The notes under the pieces are model-generated. The model saw only the letters and a program-made list of their open reading frames with translations. It was not told the origin of the DNA and did not search any database. A program made the translations under genes and the position numbers. DNA of 64,000 nucleotides from Acanthosepion lycidas (Eukaryota; Mollusca; Cephalopoda; Sepiida; Sepiidae), in the NCBI GenBank assembly GCA_963932145.1, contig OZ010578.1, positions 41,343,101-41,407,100 on the forward strand. The letters are read 5' to 3'. Each line of letters opens with the position of its first letter. Within the stretch, counting starts at the first letter, position 1. Shown here piece by piece: positions 1 to 12,331 of the stretch.

Positions 1-430
1 GAAAGGTACGAATCCTCTTTTTCTCCCCCCCCAGCTATGGGTAAATAGCAGGATAGACCGGGTTCTATAGCTTTGGATGAAAACTGGTCTACCGCAAAAA
101 GAAATGACAACCTACTGCTGGGTAAACAATCTGCCTCGTCAATCATTTATCGAAAGATACATGATTGGCTAAGCGTGTATCACTCATTACACATAACTGA
201 ATAAAATTTACTTACGTGCTAATACCCTTGGGAAAGGTATGAATCCTCTTTTTCATAGCTATGGGTAAATAGCAGGATAGACCGAGTTCTATAGCCTTGG
301 ATGAAAACTGGTCTACCGCAGAAAGAAATGTCACCCTACTGCCGGGTAAACAATTTGCCTTGTCAGTCATATATCGAAAGATACATGATCACCTAAGCGT
401 GTTTCATCCATGGCATATAACTGACTGAGA
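1..430. repeat. Tandem pair of a 231-bp SINE-like repeat
   Basis: Two diverged copies start at 1 and 232; both carry a GAAAGGTA-GAATCC start, an AGCTATGGGTAAATAGCAGG block and a GGTCTACCGC block. The phrase AATACCCTTGGGAAAGG before copy 2 recurs, inverted, in the tRNA-derived SINE at 55385-55545, so this is probably the tail part of that SINE family. The first copy may be cut by the window edge. Confidence 0.7.
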
Positions 431-689
431 ATGGTAATCTACAAGAATTATTTCAGAAAGTTCTTATTCATATTTGTTTTTATGAGTGTGTTTTTAACAT
501 CACAGTTTTAATTACCTTTTTATCTAATACAAGTCGTGAGGGTCCCTCAAGGTAGAAGATTCTGGAATAAAATGTGTGGTATGTATCTCAGAGTAAGTAG
601 TGGTAAGTGACAATTATGAGGATAAGGCGGGTAGAGGTAAAGCTTGTAGAATTCAGAGAACGTATCTTCATGGGTGTTTTGTTCCGCAA

Positions 690-1060
690 AATCTGTCCTC
701 CTGTATGGCAGTGAGTGCTGGACAATCTCCTCAAAGATGAAGAACAGATATCTGGTTCTACAGAAGGATGTCAAGGATATCATGGACCGAAATTTTCGAG
801 AAAATGGAAACAAAAAGGAAACTTATACTTAACATCAGGAAGAGACAGTTGAGTTATATAGGGCACATGAGGAAAGAGGGCTTGGAAAATCTGATACTCA
901 CAGGACAGATTGAAGGCAAGAGAGACAGAGGAAATCATCGCATAACATAGTCATTTAGGGTAAATCAGCGGTGGAACAGTATTTAGAAAAAATCACAGAA
1001 AAATTTTTATAATGTTAGACGAATCCACGTCGCCACTTTTATGATTCTAAGCGAATCACT
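690..1060 (+). pseudogene. RTE-like LINE, C-terminal fragment
   Basis: Translation gives LYGSECWTISSKMKNR, then in a second frame RISWTEIFEKMETKRK and RQLSYIGHMRKEGLENLIL. These are the conserved blocks that follow the reverse transcriptase in RTE-type LINEs. The frame changes near 768 and there is no RT core, so this is a 5'-truncated dead copy. The same blocks occur at 8780-9420, 22095-22590, 38285-38790 and 54120-54980. Confidence 0.75.
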
Positions 1061-1365
1061 TTTATGATCTTGGTCGGCCTTGTTTGATTCTTTAGTTATG
1101 TCTAAGGAAAGCTCGTTATCACTTCAAAACTGCCGTCGTAGACGAGACTTCGTAAACGCCGGTTCCAGTAGTAGTAATGCCTTCCAGTATATTCGCACTA
1201 TTAATACTTGTTCAAGTAGTAATCGTCAATAGTATAATGATCAGAGGAGAATCATATTCCGTATATTAGGAAAAGAAGACGTCGTATAGCAATAGAGGAT
1301 AGACAAGAAAGAGTGAACAGTATAGTAATAAAGGAGGAAGACTGATCAGTGACCATCACGCTACT
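1061..1365. other. Unassigned spacer
   Basis: I recognise no coding region, repeat family or structured element in this stretch. Confidence 0.5.
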
Positions 1366-1367
1366 TC

Positions 1368-1835
1368 GTCAGGTGGGTGGAATGTCGAACTTTATTTCGC
1401 TCACTGGGGTAGACTGTTGTAGTTCCACGTGCCATGTTTAATGGATGCCAGCTATCAGGTCATATGACACAGTGGATAAAGGCGTTAGTTCCGTGACAGG
1501 ACGCAAAGAGTGTGAGTTCAATACCCGGTTAAGGCAGTAGAGCACTTGGAGAGGGGAATTAACAGGAGATAACTGATAACTGACACCTATTATCTATCCA
1601 GTGGGGTAGACTGTTCTAGTTCTAAGTGTCATTAAACATGGCACGTGGAACTAGAAAAGTCTACCCCAGTGAGCGAAATAAAGGGTTCAGTTCGACATTC
1701 CAACCATCTGAAGAATGCCGGAGAGTACAACGGCCGAAACGAAATATGGCGACAAAGATGAGGACAATAGTCCGAATAATGTGAATAGTCTACATAATAA
1801 ATCATCTCAGAAATATAGACAGATACATTTTTCTT
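1368..1835. mobile_element. tRNA-derived SINE flanked by inverted arms
   Basis: A left arm (about 1368-1437) is the inverse of a right arm (about 1640-1720); both hold GTAGACT, CCACGTG and TTCGACATTCCAACC-type blocks. Between them is a tRNA-like head: an A-box-like GACACAGTGGATAAAGG at 1466-1482 and a B box GTTCAATAC at 1516-1524. The tail ends in CTGAAGA...GGCCGAAAC and AAATATGGCGACAAAGATGAGG, shared with 21340-21885 and 32640-32965. Confidence 0.7.
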
Positions 1836-1849
1836 ATTAATTTATTATT

Positions 1850-2453
1850 TTTGATAGAATTTAAACAAGTATTTTTTTTAATATTGCTCAATATTAACAT
1901 GTTCATGTCTAGGGTTATCAGTTTTGTTCTTCACATATCAGTATAAACTGTGCTTCTAACTCTGTAACCGTCTAAGTCAAGTGACCCCCCAGCTGCATAC
2001 GGAGAGAAAACCACTTCAAAACATATGCATGATTTCATTTAAGTAAATCTCTAAATAAAATATCATTTTAATGCTACTTTAATGTTTAGATGAAGCTTTC
2101 AAATATGAACTTGTGTTTATTAATCGTTTAAATTTGTATTTCTTATTCTTGTCTATATCTTCCACTTCAATTTTGTAATCATAGGGCGGATCTGAATACT
2201 GAAGCCACACTAACTCTTTTCAACAACAGTCTATCAACGGCAGCCATCAGCAATTCTTGTACAGTCATACTTGTCCATCGTTTGAAATTGTACAAACAGT
2301 TTTTGCGTTGCCATCCTCTCCTATGTCCACCATCGACAGTTCATTGCATGATGGTCTTGCACAGGCTGTTGTGCCACGTAATGTGTGCAAACCACGCTAT
2401 TTTTCTCCTTTTGACAGTGGCGAGAAGAGGTACCTTATGTCCGGTACGTCTCC
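1850..2453. other. Unassigned AT-rich spacer
   Basis: No homology or structure recognised. Short open frames near 2257-2476 overlap in different frames and have no family features. Confidence 0.5.
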
Positions 2454-2594
2454 ATGAATATTTAATTGAGATCTAATTGAGCTATTGTCAGAAAGGTGTA
2501 GAGTGAGTCTGCGTGTCACATATGTTGTAGTGCGGCCTATATAATTATTTACTATTTAGCAATAGCTCAATTAGATCTCATTTAAATATATCAT
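2454..2594. repeat. Inverted repeat, 26-bp arms, 72-bp loop
   Basis: TTAATTGAGATCTAATTGAG plus GCTATTG (2462-2487) is matched in inverse at 2560-2585, with one difference near the outer end. It could be the ends of a small foldback element; no family recognised. Confidence 0.65.
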
Positions 2595-3045
2595 GGATAC
2601 CTAACGGACATATATTCGTAACATACTTGTTGACAACACTAATATAATAGCATCATCTACATGGGAAAAAGTCCCAAAAATAATGGAAGCCTTATTAATA
2701 AAGACAAAGAACCAACACTTAATAATATTAACTATGAACATGGACACAATATATTGACAGTGTTTCGAAAAATTAAACCATTTTATAAAACATACATGCA
2801 ACAAACTAATTCGTATTTAACTGTTAAAATATTCAAACCTTGAAAATGGCTAAATGTCTAGCCGAAAGAGCTCGAATAAAAAGAACATTCGGGTAGTTTT
2901 TGTATTTTATCATCTGAAAAGAAAAGAATTATTAGATCGCATGAGAAATTGTATAAAAAAACTAAAAACTCCGTCGTATTCAATGAAATGTTCATATATA
3001 TATATATGTATATATGAATAAAAATGACAATAGGAAAACTGGTAA

Positions 3046-3086
3046 TTGCTGACGCGTTTCGTCCAACGTGGACTTTATCAAAGCAA
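3046..3086 (-). ncRNA. Hammerhead-like relic downstream of a PLE fragment
   Basis: On the minus strand helix I is TTGCT/AGCAA (3082-3086 with 3046-3050, 5 bp). The core reads TTGATAA where CTGANGA is expected. One extra A follows, then helix II GTCC/GGAC with loop ACGTT, then GAAA. Helix III is AC/GT around GC, and the cleavage-site base is C (3051). All three helices are intact, but core positions 3 and 8 differ from consensus, so activity is doubtful. It lies about 170 nt 3' of the GIY-YIG fragment, where PLEs are known to carry type I hammerheads. Confidence 0.5.
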
Positions 3087-3252
3087 AATACGAAAATGAA
3101 ATTAAATGAACAAAGTAACTAATAAAAACAAAAACAGAATGTACCTAGCAACTGGAATGGAGAGAAACGCTATTTTCATATTTTTAACTGAAAAATAACG
3201 TCAGTAATTGTCACGTGTGGAGAATATTGTAATTATAATTGTGTTGATGTAT

Positions 3253-3531
3253 TCAACCATTTTCTTTTGATTTTATGAATCTGTTGTGTATATTTGTTTG
3301 TAAGAGCATTAATTTTGTTAAGAAAGGTGAAATAGGGAAAAAACCTGGGCGTAGATTAATATTTGGGTAGTTTACTATGGCGGCACTCTCCAGAATTTTC
3401 CTTCTGAGTGAGTTATTTTCTTTTTTTATGAGTGTAGCATTTTTAAAATCAAAATTATGGTTGAATTTATTTCTATGTATGACTAGTGCATTAGCTAAGT
3501 TGTTTTTTTGTGAGGTCTCTTTTTGCACCAA
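3253..3531 (-). pseudogene. Penelope-like element, GIY-YIG endonuclease C-terminal part
   Basis: The minus-strand frame reads ...ALVIHRNKFNHNFDFKNA, TLIKKENNSLRRKILESA and ends in FIKSKENG. H-x-FDF-x-NA followed by K-x-E-R--ILES is the typical C-terminal half of the GIY-YIG domain of Penelope-like elements. The GIY-YIG motif itself and the whole RT are missing. The upstream end abuts a mariner-MITE terminus and a (TA)n array at 3520-3606. Confidence 0.65.
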
Positions 3532-3532
3532 C

Positions 3533-3606
<74 letters not shown>
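3520..3606. repeat. Half mariner-MITE terminus joined to (TA)n
   Basis: TTTTGCACCAACCTAA (ending at 3536) is one terminal inverted repeat of the palindromic MITE family seen complete at 6163, 7056, 41750 and 50937. A roughly 70-bp (TA)n array follows. The other half is missing. Confidence 0.75.
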
Positions 3607-3607
<1 letters not shown>

Positions 3608-4812
3608 CATAAATGAGAAACCAGATATTACTAAGTTTATATAAAAAATAAAAGTTTACTAAATCAGTGAAATCAATTAGCTATTTTTGGCGTCATTGTC
3701 ATAAAGTTTACTTAAAATAAAATAAAAAAAAAATTGTTACCTAATAATATACATACTTATAGTTGATGTGAAAATAACTCTACATACTGTAAAGGATTCT
3801 AATACATTTACTTGTTCTTAAAAGAAATATAGCATATTAAAAATTAATGGTGAAAATATTTTTCAAATTGTAGTTAAATAAAATGTATTCTAACCTGAAC
3901 ACCCCCACCCAAAAAAATCTTTAAATATACAAATAAAAAAAATGCCATAAGAATTTTTGCCGTTAACAATAAAATATTTTAAAAATCCAGATGACATGCA
4001 TCTAACGGATGTCAGATTTCATTGAAGAATACATCCCTACCCCCTACCAAAACGTAGCTAATAACGGATACATCAAAATACTGACATAATGAACACGCAA
4101 ACACCCCTGTCTAGTGGAAGTGAATTTATCTGTAACCTTGGAAACGTGAATTATGATTTTAGCTGTGTCTTTAAAACCCAGTAATTTAAAAAGTTACTCC
4201 AAAATTCGCTTGAGGATGAAATGGAACTAATGTCTTTAATTTAATTACAAAATTAAATTCAGACCTTCCATTTTTGAAACATAGTTAGAACTGTGTAGCG
4301 GAAAAATCCTATTTTAAATCAACTAATTGATATATATATATATAACTTTAGCATATCGCTAAACTATATCAACTATAGTAAAATAAAGATAAGAATTAGA
4401 AGTCAAGGAAGTTGTCATATGCATGGCAATTGGACTCGACAACGTTGCGTTTACTGTCGAACAAATGCCCTTGGAGAAAGTTTAAATGAATATTTGCTCC
4501 GCCAGCAAACTAGTAAAGAGTAGTGGGATTCTGTAGCCTTGTTTGCCTGCCAGCCAGCCGAAAACAAATGTCAGCCAAAATGGGTTGAATAAGGGTTTAG
4601 CACCTTCACTCCGTAGAACCATATTGAAATGCTAGCAGCACCCCCGCGCCCAGTGTAGTTTAGGGTAGTCTCTACCCTTCACGAGAGAGTCAACGTTTAA
4701 GAGATCGTGAGCTTTTAAAAGCTATGAATGTCTCTATTCAAAATTTGGGTTTTCCACTGTGATTGGATATATGCTACTCACTCAACAGTGTTCCATTCTT
4801 CAGCATAGATAA

Positions 4813-4814
<2 letters not shown>
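3607..4814. other. Unassigned AT-rich spacer
   Basis: No recognisable coding region or repeat family in 1.2 kb. It contains A-rich stretches and a short (TA)n at about 4329-4344. Confidence 0.5.
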
Positions 4815-4872
<58 letters not shown>

Positions 4873-5089
4873 GTAGTACTTGTTCGGAAAAACTCGGATA
4901 GCTCAACTTGCAGATATGTCAGGACAAATCGGTGCCGGACGAAAAAAAATTGGAAATAAAAAAAGAAAGAATATATCATAAGAAGAAACAAATCGCCAAG
5001 TTCTTTAAGCCCTTAATCCAAAGAAGAAAAACTAAACAAGTAGGAAGTCTAAAACGTAGAGTGCTCAATACGCTAAGTAGAGCGATAAA

Positions 5090-5167
<78 letters not shown>
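4815..5167. repeat. Two long (TA)n arrays
   Basis: (TA)n at 4815-4869 and 5092-5167, separated by 220 bp of A-rich sequence with no recognised family. Confidence 0.9.
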
Positions 5168-5171
<4 letters not shown>

Positions 5172-5214
5172 AACTATAAAAATAAAAAAATTAAAATCCT
5201 CAGACACACTGGGT

Positions 5215-5530
5215 TGTAGATTAATATTCTTTCGTTTTTTTATTATTATTCCATTTAGATTCCTCGACTAGTTTCGACCAAAATGGCCATCATCGGGAGG
5301 AGAAATATTTCTGCTTGCTGCTAGCACTAAACTACAGAAATGAATGTCTTGATGGAGAAAATGAACTTTTGTCTGTAGTTTTCATTTGTTTTTTTATTTT
5401 TTTTTATCTTTTTAACATGAATCTTTTAACATTCCTTTTGTTGGTCAGTCTCTTTTAAGTTGTTATTTGAGATAAGAGCTGGATAGATACATGCTGCTAT
5501 GAATTCTCTGGTCAGTTTGACAGTTTTATT
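5215..5530 (-). repeat. Dispersed repeat with hammerhead-like motif, inverse of 33315-33640
   Basis: The reverse complement matches 33315-33640 over most of its length: ATCCAGCTCTTATCTCAAAT, ATTCATTTCTGTAGTT and the GATGATGGCC...GAAACTAGTC block. The hammerhead-like part is 5261-5301: helix I TCCTC/GAGGA, helix II GGCC/GGTC with a G-U pair, GAAAC, TA, GTC. Here GGTC replaces GGCC of the other copy, which keeps helix II paired. Confidence 0.65.
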
Positions 5531-5566
5531 GGACTTGGTGAGGGGATGTGTCTCTGTTTAGTGTTT

Positions 5567-5735
5567 GTTTGTGTGTGTGTGTGTGTGTGTTATTTGGGTC
5601 TTAGGGAGTGAGTGAGTATGATATGTGTAAGCGTGTGTATTGCTGTGGGTGTGTGTTATCATTTGGCTCATTAGGGAGTGAGTGCGTATGATGTGTGTAA
5701 GTGTGTCTATTCGTGTGGGTGAGTGTATAAGTGTG
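5567..5735. repeat. (GT)n and a GT-rich minisatellite
   Basis: A short (GT)n at 5570-5590 is followed by two diverged units of about 70 bp containing TTAGGGAGTGAGTG and TATGATRTGTGTAAG. Confidence 0.7.
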
Positions 5736-5858
5736 AGGCCTCCACACCTCCGTAAGCCTGTCTGTCTTGTGTGGGTGAGAAATGTGGGTAGTTTTTTTTA
5801 TTTGTTGATTTAATCTATATATTGTTAAATTTGTGATTTAGCCCGGCTGGATATTTTG

Positions 5859-5862
<4 letters not shown>

Positions 5863-5939
<77 letters not shown>

Positions 5940-5941
5940 TT

Positions 5942-5985
<44 letters not shown>

Positions 5986-5987
5986 TT

Positions 5988-6025
<38 letters not shown>

Positions 6026-6027
6026 TT

Positions 6028-6063
<36 letters not shown>

Positions 6064-6065
6064 TT

Positions 6066-6125
<60 letters not shown>

Positions 6126-6127
6126 TT

Positions 6128-6162
<35 letters not shown>
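5863..6162. repeat. (TA)n array punctuated by a decamer
   Basis: About 300 bp of (TA)n interrupted five times by TTTTGTTTGA (near 5935, 5981, 6021, 6059 and 6121), giving irregular higher-order units of about 38-62 bp. A mariner-type MITE sits at its right end. Confidence 0.9.
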
Positions 6163-6166
<4 letters not shown>

Positions 6167-6242
6167 GTTGGTGCAAAAATAATTTCGTTTTCTAACATAT
6201 GTTACTATGTGAGAAAACGAAATTATTTTTGCACCAACCTAA
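6163..6242. mobile_element. Palindromic mariner MITE, 80 bp (MADE1-like)
   Basis: Starts TTAGGTTGGTGCAAAAATAA and ends with its inverse, so nearly the whole element is one hairpin. TA dinucleotides at 6161-6162 and 6243-6244 are the expected target duplication. Termini and length resemble the human mariner-derived MADE1 family. No coding capacity. Confidence 0.9.
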
Positions 6243-6428
6243 TATGTATATATTCTAAATTAACTGATTTAATATAATGTATATTTAGTATAATGTTCAA
6301 GCTCTTTTATTATTAAATATGCTACATATTTATGCTCTGTAAATTTACATTCAGCACTGTTTTATAAAAAAGAAATACAAACACCGTGGATTATATTATA
6401 TATCTTACTGTTCTTTCTTTTTACTATA

Positions 6429-6461
<33 letters not shown>

Positions 6462-7011
6462 CGCACGCGCCTGAGTTCGTGTATGTTGTGGCAGGCGGCC
6501 ATCAGACGGGATTTTTAGGCGCGAAAGAAATGTAGTCTCACACAAAGCGATGTCTTTTCTTTTTTTCTTTTTTATCTTTTTTTTTTTCATTTTTGATTTT
6601 CTTTTTTTTTTTTTTTTTTTTTTGCTTTTAACTTCATTTTTATTTAGCCGGAAGTTTACTAATAGGCGTGCCTTACAGGAAATTTACTATTTCATTTCTT
6701 TTGTTTTTCTCTGTCAATTTTTACTTCTCCGGTTTATTTATTTATTTATTTTTTTGTCTTTTAAGTGAAACGAGGCTTGCACATTCAACACATTTTACAC
6801 ACATTAGATTAATATAAGAAAAAAAAATTCACTGACTTATAGGAGTTGACTAGTCTGACAGATGAATTAACCCACAAAATAAATTAATTCACCCGAAGAT
6901 ATATGTATTAACTTACAGTGGGATTCTCTTTCCTCCTCCTCCTCCTTGTGCTCCGCCCTTGCTATACACAGCTCTTTCACGCACACACAGACACAGACAA
7001 ACACACACAGA

Positions 7012-7014
<3 letters not shown>
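6243..7014. other. Simple-sequence-rich spacer
   Basis: Holds a short (TA)n(GT)n at 6427-6462 and a T-rich tract at 6550-6625. No gene or known repeat seen. Confidence 0.55.
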
Positions 7015-7258
<244 letters not shown>

Positions 7259-7337
7259 TAAACATGTTTTCCACAAAAAAACGAGTTAAATAGCTAGCAA
7301 GTTATGAAGAGTTAGATTTGTAGACAGCTATATATAA

Positions 7338-7500
7338 TTTTATAACTTTAAACGTTATTTGTAGTAGATACCCGTATTTGAGTAGACTATTCGTTTTTTG
7401 TTTTTTTTTAATTTAAATTTTATTTTATTTCGTCTACCCACCTGAACACTCGAGAAATTTTATTAAAGAAAATGCGCCCTCCAACATAATTAGAATTCGG
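7338..7500. repeat. Dispersed repeat next to (TA)n, copy 1 of 3
   Basis: AAACGTTATTTGTAGTAGAT, ACCCGTATTTGAGTAGA and CTGAACACTCGAGAAATTTT recur in diverged form at 8543-8650 and 9705-9850. The two later copies start directly at the right edge of a (TA)n array. Family unknown. Confidence 0.6.
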
Positions 7501-7740
7501 ATCCCACTTTTCAAGAGAAACCGTCATTTGACCCGAAGTGCTTTGATAACTCGGCTACGAAGAGCCTGATAATCAAGCAAGGTCCTATCTACCTTTAAAT
7601 GACACTTTACTCCTCCAGGCTTCTTCGAAAGTCATAACTGCCCAGTTTCGTATCCGAGATGTAAACAAAGAAATTTGTAAAGAATTAATGGTTTTTATTT
7701 TTTTAATCCGACATATTTTTTATTACTTCTTAAAACAATT

Positions 7741-7915
7741 ATCTCTCTCTTTCTCTCTCCCTATCTCTCTCCATCTCTCTCTTTCTCTCTCCCTATCTCT
7801 CTCTTTCTCTCTCTCCATCTCTCTCTCTTTCTCTCTCCCTATCTCTCTCTCTCTCCCTATCTCTTTCCATCAGTCTCTCTCTTTCTCTCTCCCTATCTCT
7901 CTCCATCTCTCTGTT
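7741..7915. repeat. (CT)n-rich microsatellite mosaic
   Basis: Imperfect CTCT, TTTCTC, CCCTAT and CCAT units. The open frame across it is low complexity and not a gene. Confidence 0.9.
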
Positions 7916-8069
7916 GTCCTAGTAGGGTGGATCAATATGTCTGACATAGTTTTTGACTAAATTTTGATCTGTAATTTTCACTGTATAATATTCAAGCTCT
8001 CTTATTATTAAATATCACACATTTTGATAATAGATTTACCAAAATTTCACTAAAATTACCCTAAAATTA

Positions 8070-8071
<2 letters not shown>

Positions 8072-8137
<66 letters not shown>
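8072..8137. repeat. (TA)n array
   Basis: About 66 bp of uninterrupted TA. On its right, 8160-8340 contains diverged inverted AT-rich blocks. Confidence 0.9.
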
Positions 8138-8139
<2 letters not shown>

Positions 8140-8462
8140 CATAGAGTATTAATTTAAAACTACCTCATAGTTATGATTATTTCACCTTACAAGTTAAGAT
8201 TTATTTGTAAGGATTTTCAAACCGCTCAATGAAATAAGATAAAATATAAAATTATTTTATCTTAATACCTTGTTGTGTTTGACAATCCTTACAAATCTTA
8301 AATTTTAAGATGAAATGATAATAAATATGATGTAATTTTAAATTCCTATTGTATGTAATTTATATCCTCTGTTAGAATAAATACAGTGAGCTCTCTTTGT
8401 GGGTCAGTTTTATTATTTGATATTATTAGGATTCGTTTGGATTATATACTAATGGATTACTA

Positions 8463-8547
<85 letters not shown>

Positions 8548-8650
8548 CAAACGTTATTTTTATTGGATACCCATATTTTAGTAGATGGGACATTTATTTT
8601 AAACTATTTTGTCTTCCAGCCTCTATACAACGAGAAAACATAATAAAGAT
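8463..8650. repeat. (TA)n followed by dispersed repeat copy 2
   Basis: (TA)n at 8463-8542, then TTCAAACGTTATTTTTATTG and ACGAGAAAACATAATAAAG, matching 7338-7500 and 9705-9850. Confidence 0.6.
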
Positions 8651-8779
8651 TTTTATTAATCTGCTGTAGCTTTTACCACTTGGCTGCTAATCAGCTGTAG
8701 TTTTTACCATTTGGCAGATAATCTGCTGTAGGTTTTACCACTTGGTTATGAAGAACTTCACCATAAACCAGGGTTCTAT

Positions 8780-9420
8780 TTCCATTTAAATCACACTCAC
8801 ACACATTTAAAGGTTCTTTTCCCTCGACGTGCTGCATCTCTTCATGGCATAGGTTATCATGGTTCTCCACAAATTCCTATTGACATACGCTCGTCAGAAA
8901 AGTGGCTCGCTTTTCCCCTATCTCTCTTGACTCTTTCTTAAGTTTTCTAACTCCTCCTTCCTCGTTATGTGCCCAATCAGTTTCAGCTGCCTTTTTGAGA
9001 TTTTGAGTAGAAGTGTTCTTTCTATTGCCATATACTCTAAGACATCCTTTTTTGCTTGCATGCTCCTTCCATTGAATTTTCTTTATTCTTCCGTAGAACC
9101 AGATTTCTGCTACCTCCAGTTTCTTCTTCCTCATCCGTGGAAAAAATTGTCCAACATTCAAATAAGAGGGTGGATATATAGCAATCCGGCATTCTCTTCT
9201 TTGTTTCTAATAAAATTTTCTCCGTTTCTCAGTACCCCGCTTAGCTTTCGGAGTGCTTACTTCGTTAGCCTAATGTTCAATTGCATCTCGGCGTTGTATC
9301 TTCCATCCTCTGTTAAAAACGCTTCTCAGATATTTGCACGTGCTTGATGTTTGTATTTACAATTCGTAACACGCATCTTGGGCTTTTTTTTTCTATTGCT
9401 GATTACCGTGCTTTCTGTCT
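8780..9420 (-). pseudogene. RTE-like LINE fragment, RT C-terminal and connecting region
   Basis: Minus-strand frames give MRVTNCKYKHQ, then FLTEDGRYNAEMQLNIRLTK, then WFYGRIKKIQWKEHASK and KAAETDWAHNEEGG. This is the order of the post-RT region in RTE-type LINEs (SVLTEDGR..., then W-Y-R-I--I-W-EH). The blocks lie in different frames, so it is dead. The TGG of SECW is altered to a LDNFF-like sequence. Confidence 0.65.
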
Positions 9421-9656
9421 CCTTGTACTTGACGGCTAGTCATTTCTACTACACTCCCTAGGGGGTCCAGCAGTTTATTTCTGAGTTGGCTATCAACTGT
9501 ATCAAATACGAATTTAAAATTATAGTTTACCCCCACCCTCTCTAAACAAAATTGGACGCTGCGCACTAATGTATTAAATAGCATCTTAACGTAGTAGTTG
9601 TTAATTAAACCAAATAAGGCTTGATATTTACTAATTATTAATTCCAGAGGGTGGCC

Positions 9657-9660
<4 letters not shown>

Positions 9661-9706
<46 letters not shown>

Positions 9707-9850
9707 CATCAAACGTCATTTTTAGTGGATACCTGTATTTGAGGAGACGATTCGATTTTATTTTATTTCATCTACCGGCCTGAACAACTCGAGAAATCTT
9801 ATTTAAAAAATGCGTTCTCCGGCATCAACTGTGTCAACTGTGGATTTAAA
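9661..9850. repeat. (TA)n followed by dispersed repeat copy 3
   Basis: (TA)n at 9661-9704, then CAAACGTCATTTTTAGTGGA and CTGAACAACTCGAGAAATC, as at 7338-7500. Confidence 0.65.
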
Positions 9851-10036
9851 ATTATAGAGCTCTTTTTAGTTAGTTGTTTACTCGTGTCGCGGTTTTTTCT
9901 TTGGGCTTTAAACCTGTATCTGTGCGATTTTTTTCGACAGACTTTCATGTTTCTAGCTCTTTCTTTTTTTAAAACCATTTTTTCCTTCGAGATTTGATTA
10001 TTGCCAAATCAAAAATTCGAAGGTTTTTCGAGACGA

Positions 10037-10037
<1 letters not shown>

Positions 10038-10094
<57 letters not shown>

Positions 10095-10330
10095 GTACGC
10101 AGGTATGCAGAAAATAGAAAAGAACACGTTAGGTGCATACTCCGGAGTTCCTTAGTATTTTTGTTTTTATTTTTAAGAAGACAGTGCTCCATACAGAAGT
10201 AGAGCTTTATTATAATATTTTTTGTTTAAAAATGTGATTCCTTTGCTACATAAGAGTTCTCATGTTTTAAAAACGAGAGCCGAAACCATCCAAATAATTA
10301 TTAAAATTAAGTTGAATTGAGGTGTTTAGT
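10038..10330 (+). mobile_element. PLE-derived-looking element with GCTC/GAGC box, copy 1
   Basis: (TA)n(GT)n at 10038-10092, then CCGGAGTTCCTTAGTATTTT and the box GTGCTCCATACAGAAGTAGAGC (10187-10208). After it come ATTCCTTTGCTACATAAG and a GAGAGCCGAAACC tail. The same order is found at 27565-27890 and, inverted, at 14820-15000. No coding region. Confidence 0.6.
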
Positions 10331-10339
10331 CCCGTTTCA

Positions 10340-11999
10340 TCATCAAGCGAAATTTTAGGAATAAGCTATCTTTTGGTTTACGTGTGTTATTAGGCATGGT
10401 CCGTTATAACAGTCGTTATTGTGGGAGTGGCTAGGCGAGTTTTCTTCGTTAAGTGGTCAGAGAGTTAATTCTTATCTATAGATTCATCATCTTCTGAGAG
10501 GTTTTGCTATGGTTGGGTAGGGTATCTATTTCAAGGCTAATGTTGGCGGTCATCCTCTAGTTAGTTCCCAGTGAGGGATATTTTTATTTTATAAACCATA
10601 GTCAGGAGTTAACGGTTTTTTGCCGACATCAACAAATTTTCGCATTAAATAATTAGCATAAAAAAATCCGATAGTTTAATAAAAGTCTTAAAAGCTTAGC
10701 CAAATCATTAAATAGGAAAAACCCTTTCTGTAGTCGTCAAAAAATAAATTGAAATTCAGTGCAATACGATTTGTATATAAAACACCCACTTGAATAAACA
10801 AATAAATAAATAGATAATCAGATAGACAATAATAAAACAAAATCCTCCTGACACATAACGACTTGTAAGCGCGCCATAAAAATATCCCGACAAAAAAAAA
10901 GCATTTCCCTGCAACAAACCGCTTAGAAAAAATATTCAACAAAAATATCGTAAAAATTACTTACAGCTGCACAAAAAATATAACACAAATATTAAAAAGC
11001 CACAACAAAAAAGCAACAAGCTGTAATAACGCAATCAACGAACCTCAATGCAACTGCCGAAATAAAACAACAAGTCCACTCCAAGGGAACTGCCAACAAA
11101 CGAATATAATATATAAAGCCAAGGTAAGTGCAAACAACAGCACAATATACTAAATCGGTGTCACTGAGGGACCATTCAAGAAAAGAAAACACGACCATGA
11201 GCTTTCATTCTCTGACAGAAAATACTGAAACAGCACTACACTATCCACATACATATGGCATCTAAAAGACAGAAATATTACACCAAGAATAAACTGGAAA
11301 ATATTGAAAAACGCACCTGCCCACAACAACATAACAAAGAAACGCCTATTTTGCCTACGCGAAAAGGTAGCAATAACGAAAGAAATTACTAAACATAAGA
11401 TCGTAAATAATTTCTAAATGCAGACATGAAACAAATACCTATTATCACAATTTATACCAAACAGATAAAAAAAAGAAATGCCAACGAACACTGTTACATA
11501 AACCACCACTGACCGTATGAACACGAAAAGAGAAACCACAGACACCATGACATCATTAATTATTTTCTAATTCCAACTACCATCATAATAATTATAATTA
11601 TTGTCATTACCATTCCACCACCATTACTACAATAACTTCTATCATTTACCATAACTATTTGCTGCTACATTTGATTTTATTATCACCTGCTACCCCGACA
11701 CCATTACTACAGGATCAAAATTGCCATTGCTGCATCAGTACAAAATAATACTTCCTTCCTTCCAAAGAATTAAAACCACCGCATAAATACAAATAAGTAT
11801 TATAAATTGGAGTTTCTACCATTTACATAAGCGCAATCGCCAAAAACAAGCAAATAACCGGCTTTAAAATCATAACAAAAGAGCATTAAAAGCATTAAAA
11901 ATTAAAAATAAAAACAATTTTACCTATCATAGTCTTACATAGAACCAATCTTAAGATAAAAAAAATAACCAGATGGATATAAGATGTGTGAACGCGTGT
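10340..11999. other. Unassigned AT-rich spacer
   Basis: 1.66 kb without any recognised family. The minus-strand frames of 60-84 codons here show no domain, signal peptide or conservation that I can point to. Confidence 0.5.
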
Positions 12000-12331
12000 A
12001 CATATGTATATATGTGTGTGCAAGGAAACATTATTCCGCGAAAAAAATAGACGAACGGTCTGTGCGTTGACACTGCGACTTGCGAAAGAAGTTCGCTACA
12101 CGATCCAACATTGAATACAGCGACCAAATGCGTATGTATGCACGCAATGACACATGGATGCGCATATACGCCCAGTCTCACGCTGTCCATATATGTTTAT
12201 GTTTGTGTAAGGTGAAAAGCGTGGACGTGCGTGTATATATGAGTGGTGTTCGCACGAAAATTTTTCCTCGCGCTGCCATAAAAACGCCGATATACGCAAC
12301 CATAAATAAATCGAAAATTTTAAAATTAATC

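Noticed and set aside
5838-6176. 112-codon frame and similar IYIYIY frames elsewhere
   Set aside because: Translated (TA)n arrays.
9393-9719. 108-codon minus-strand frame that might be a host exon
   Set aside because: Begins in (TA)n, and the downstream part overlaps the end of a LINE fragment; no independent protein similarity recognised.
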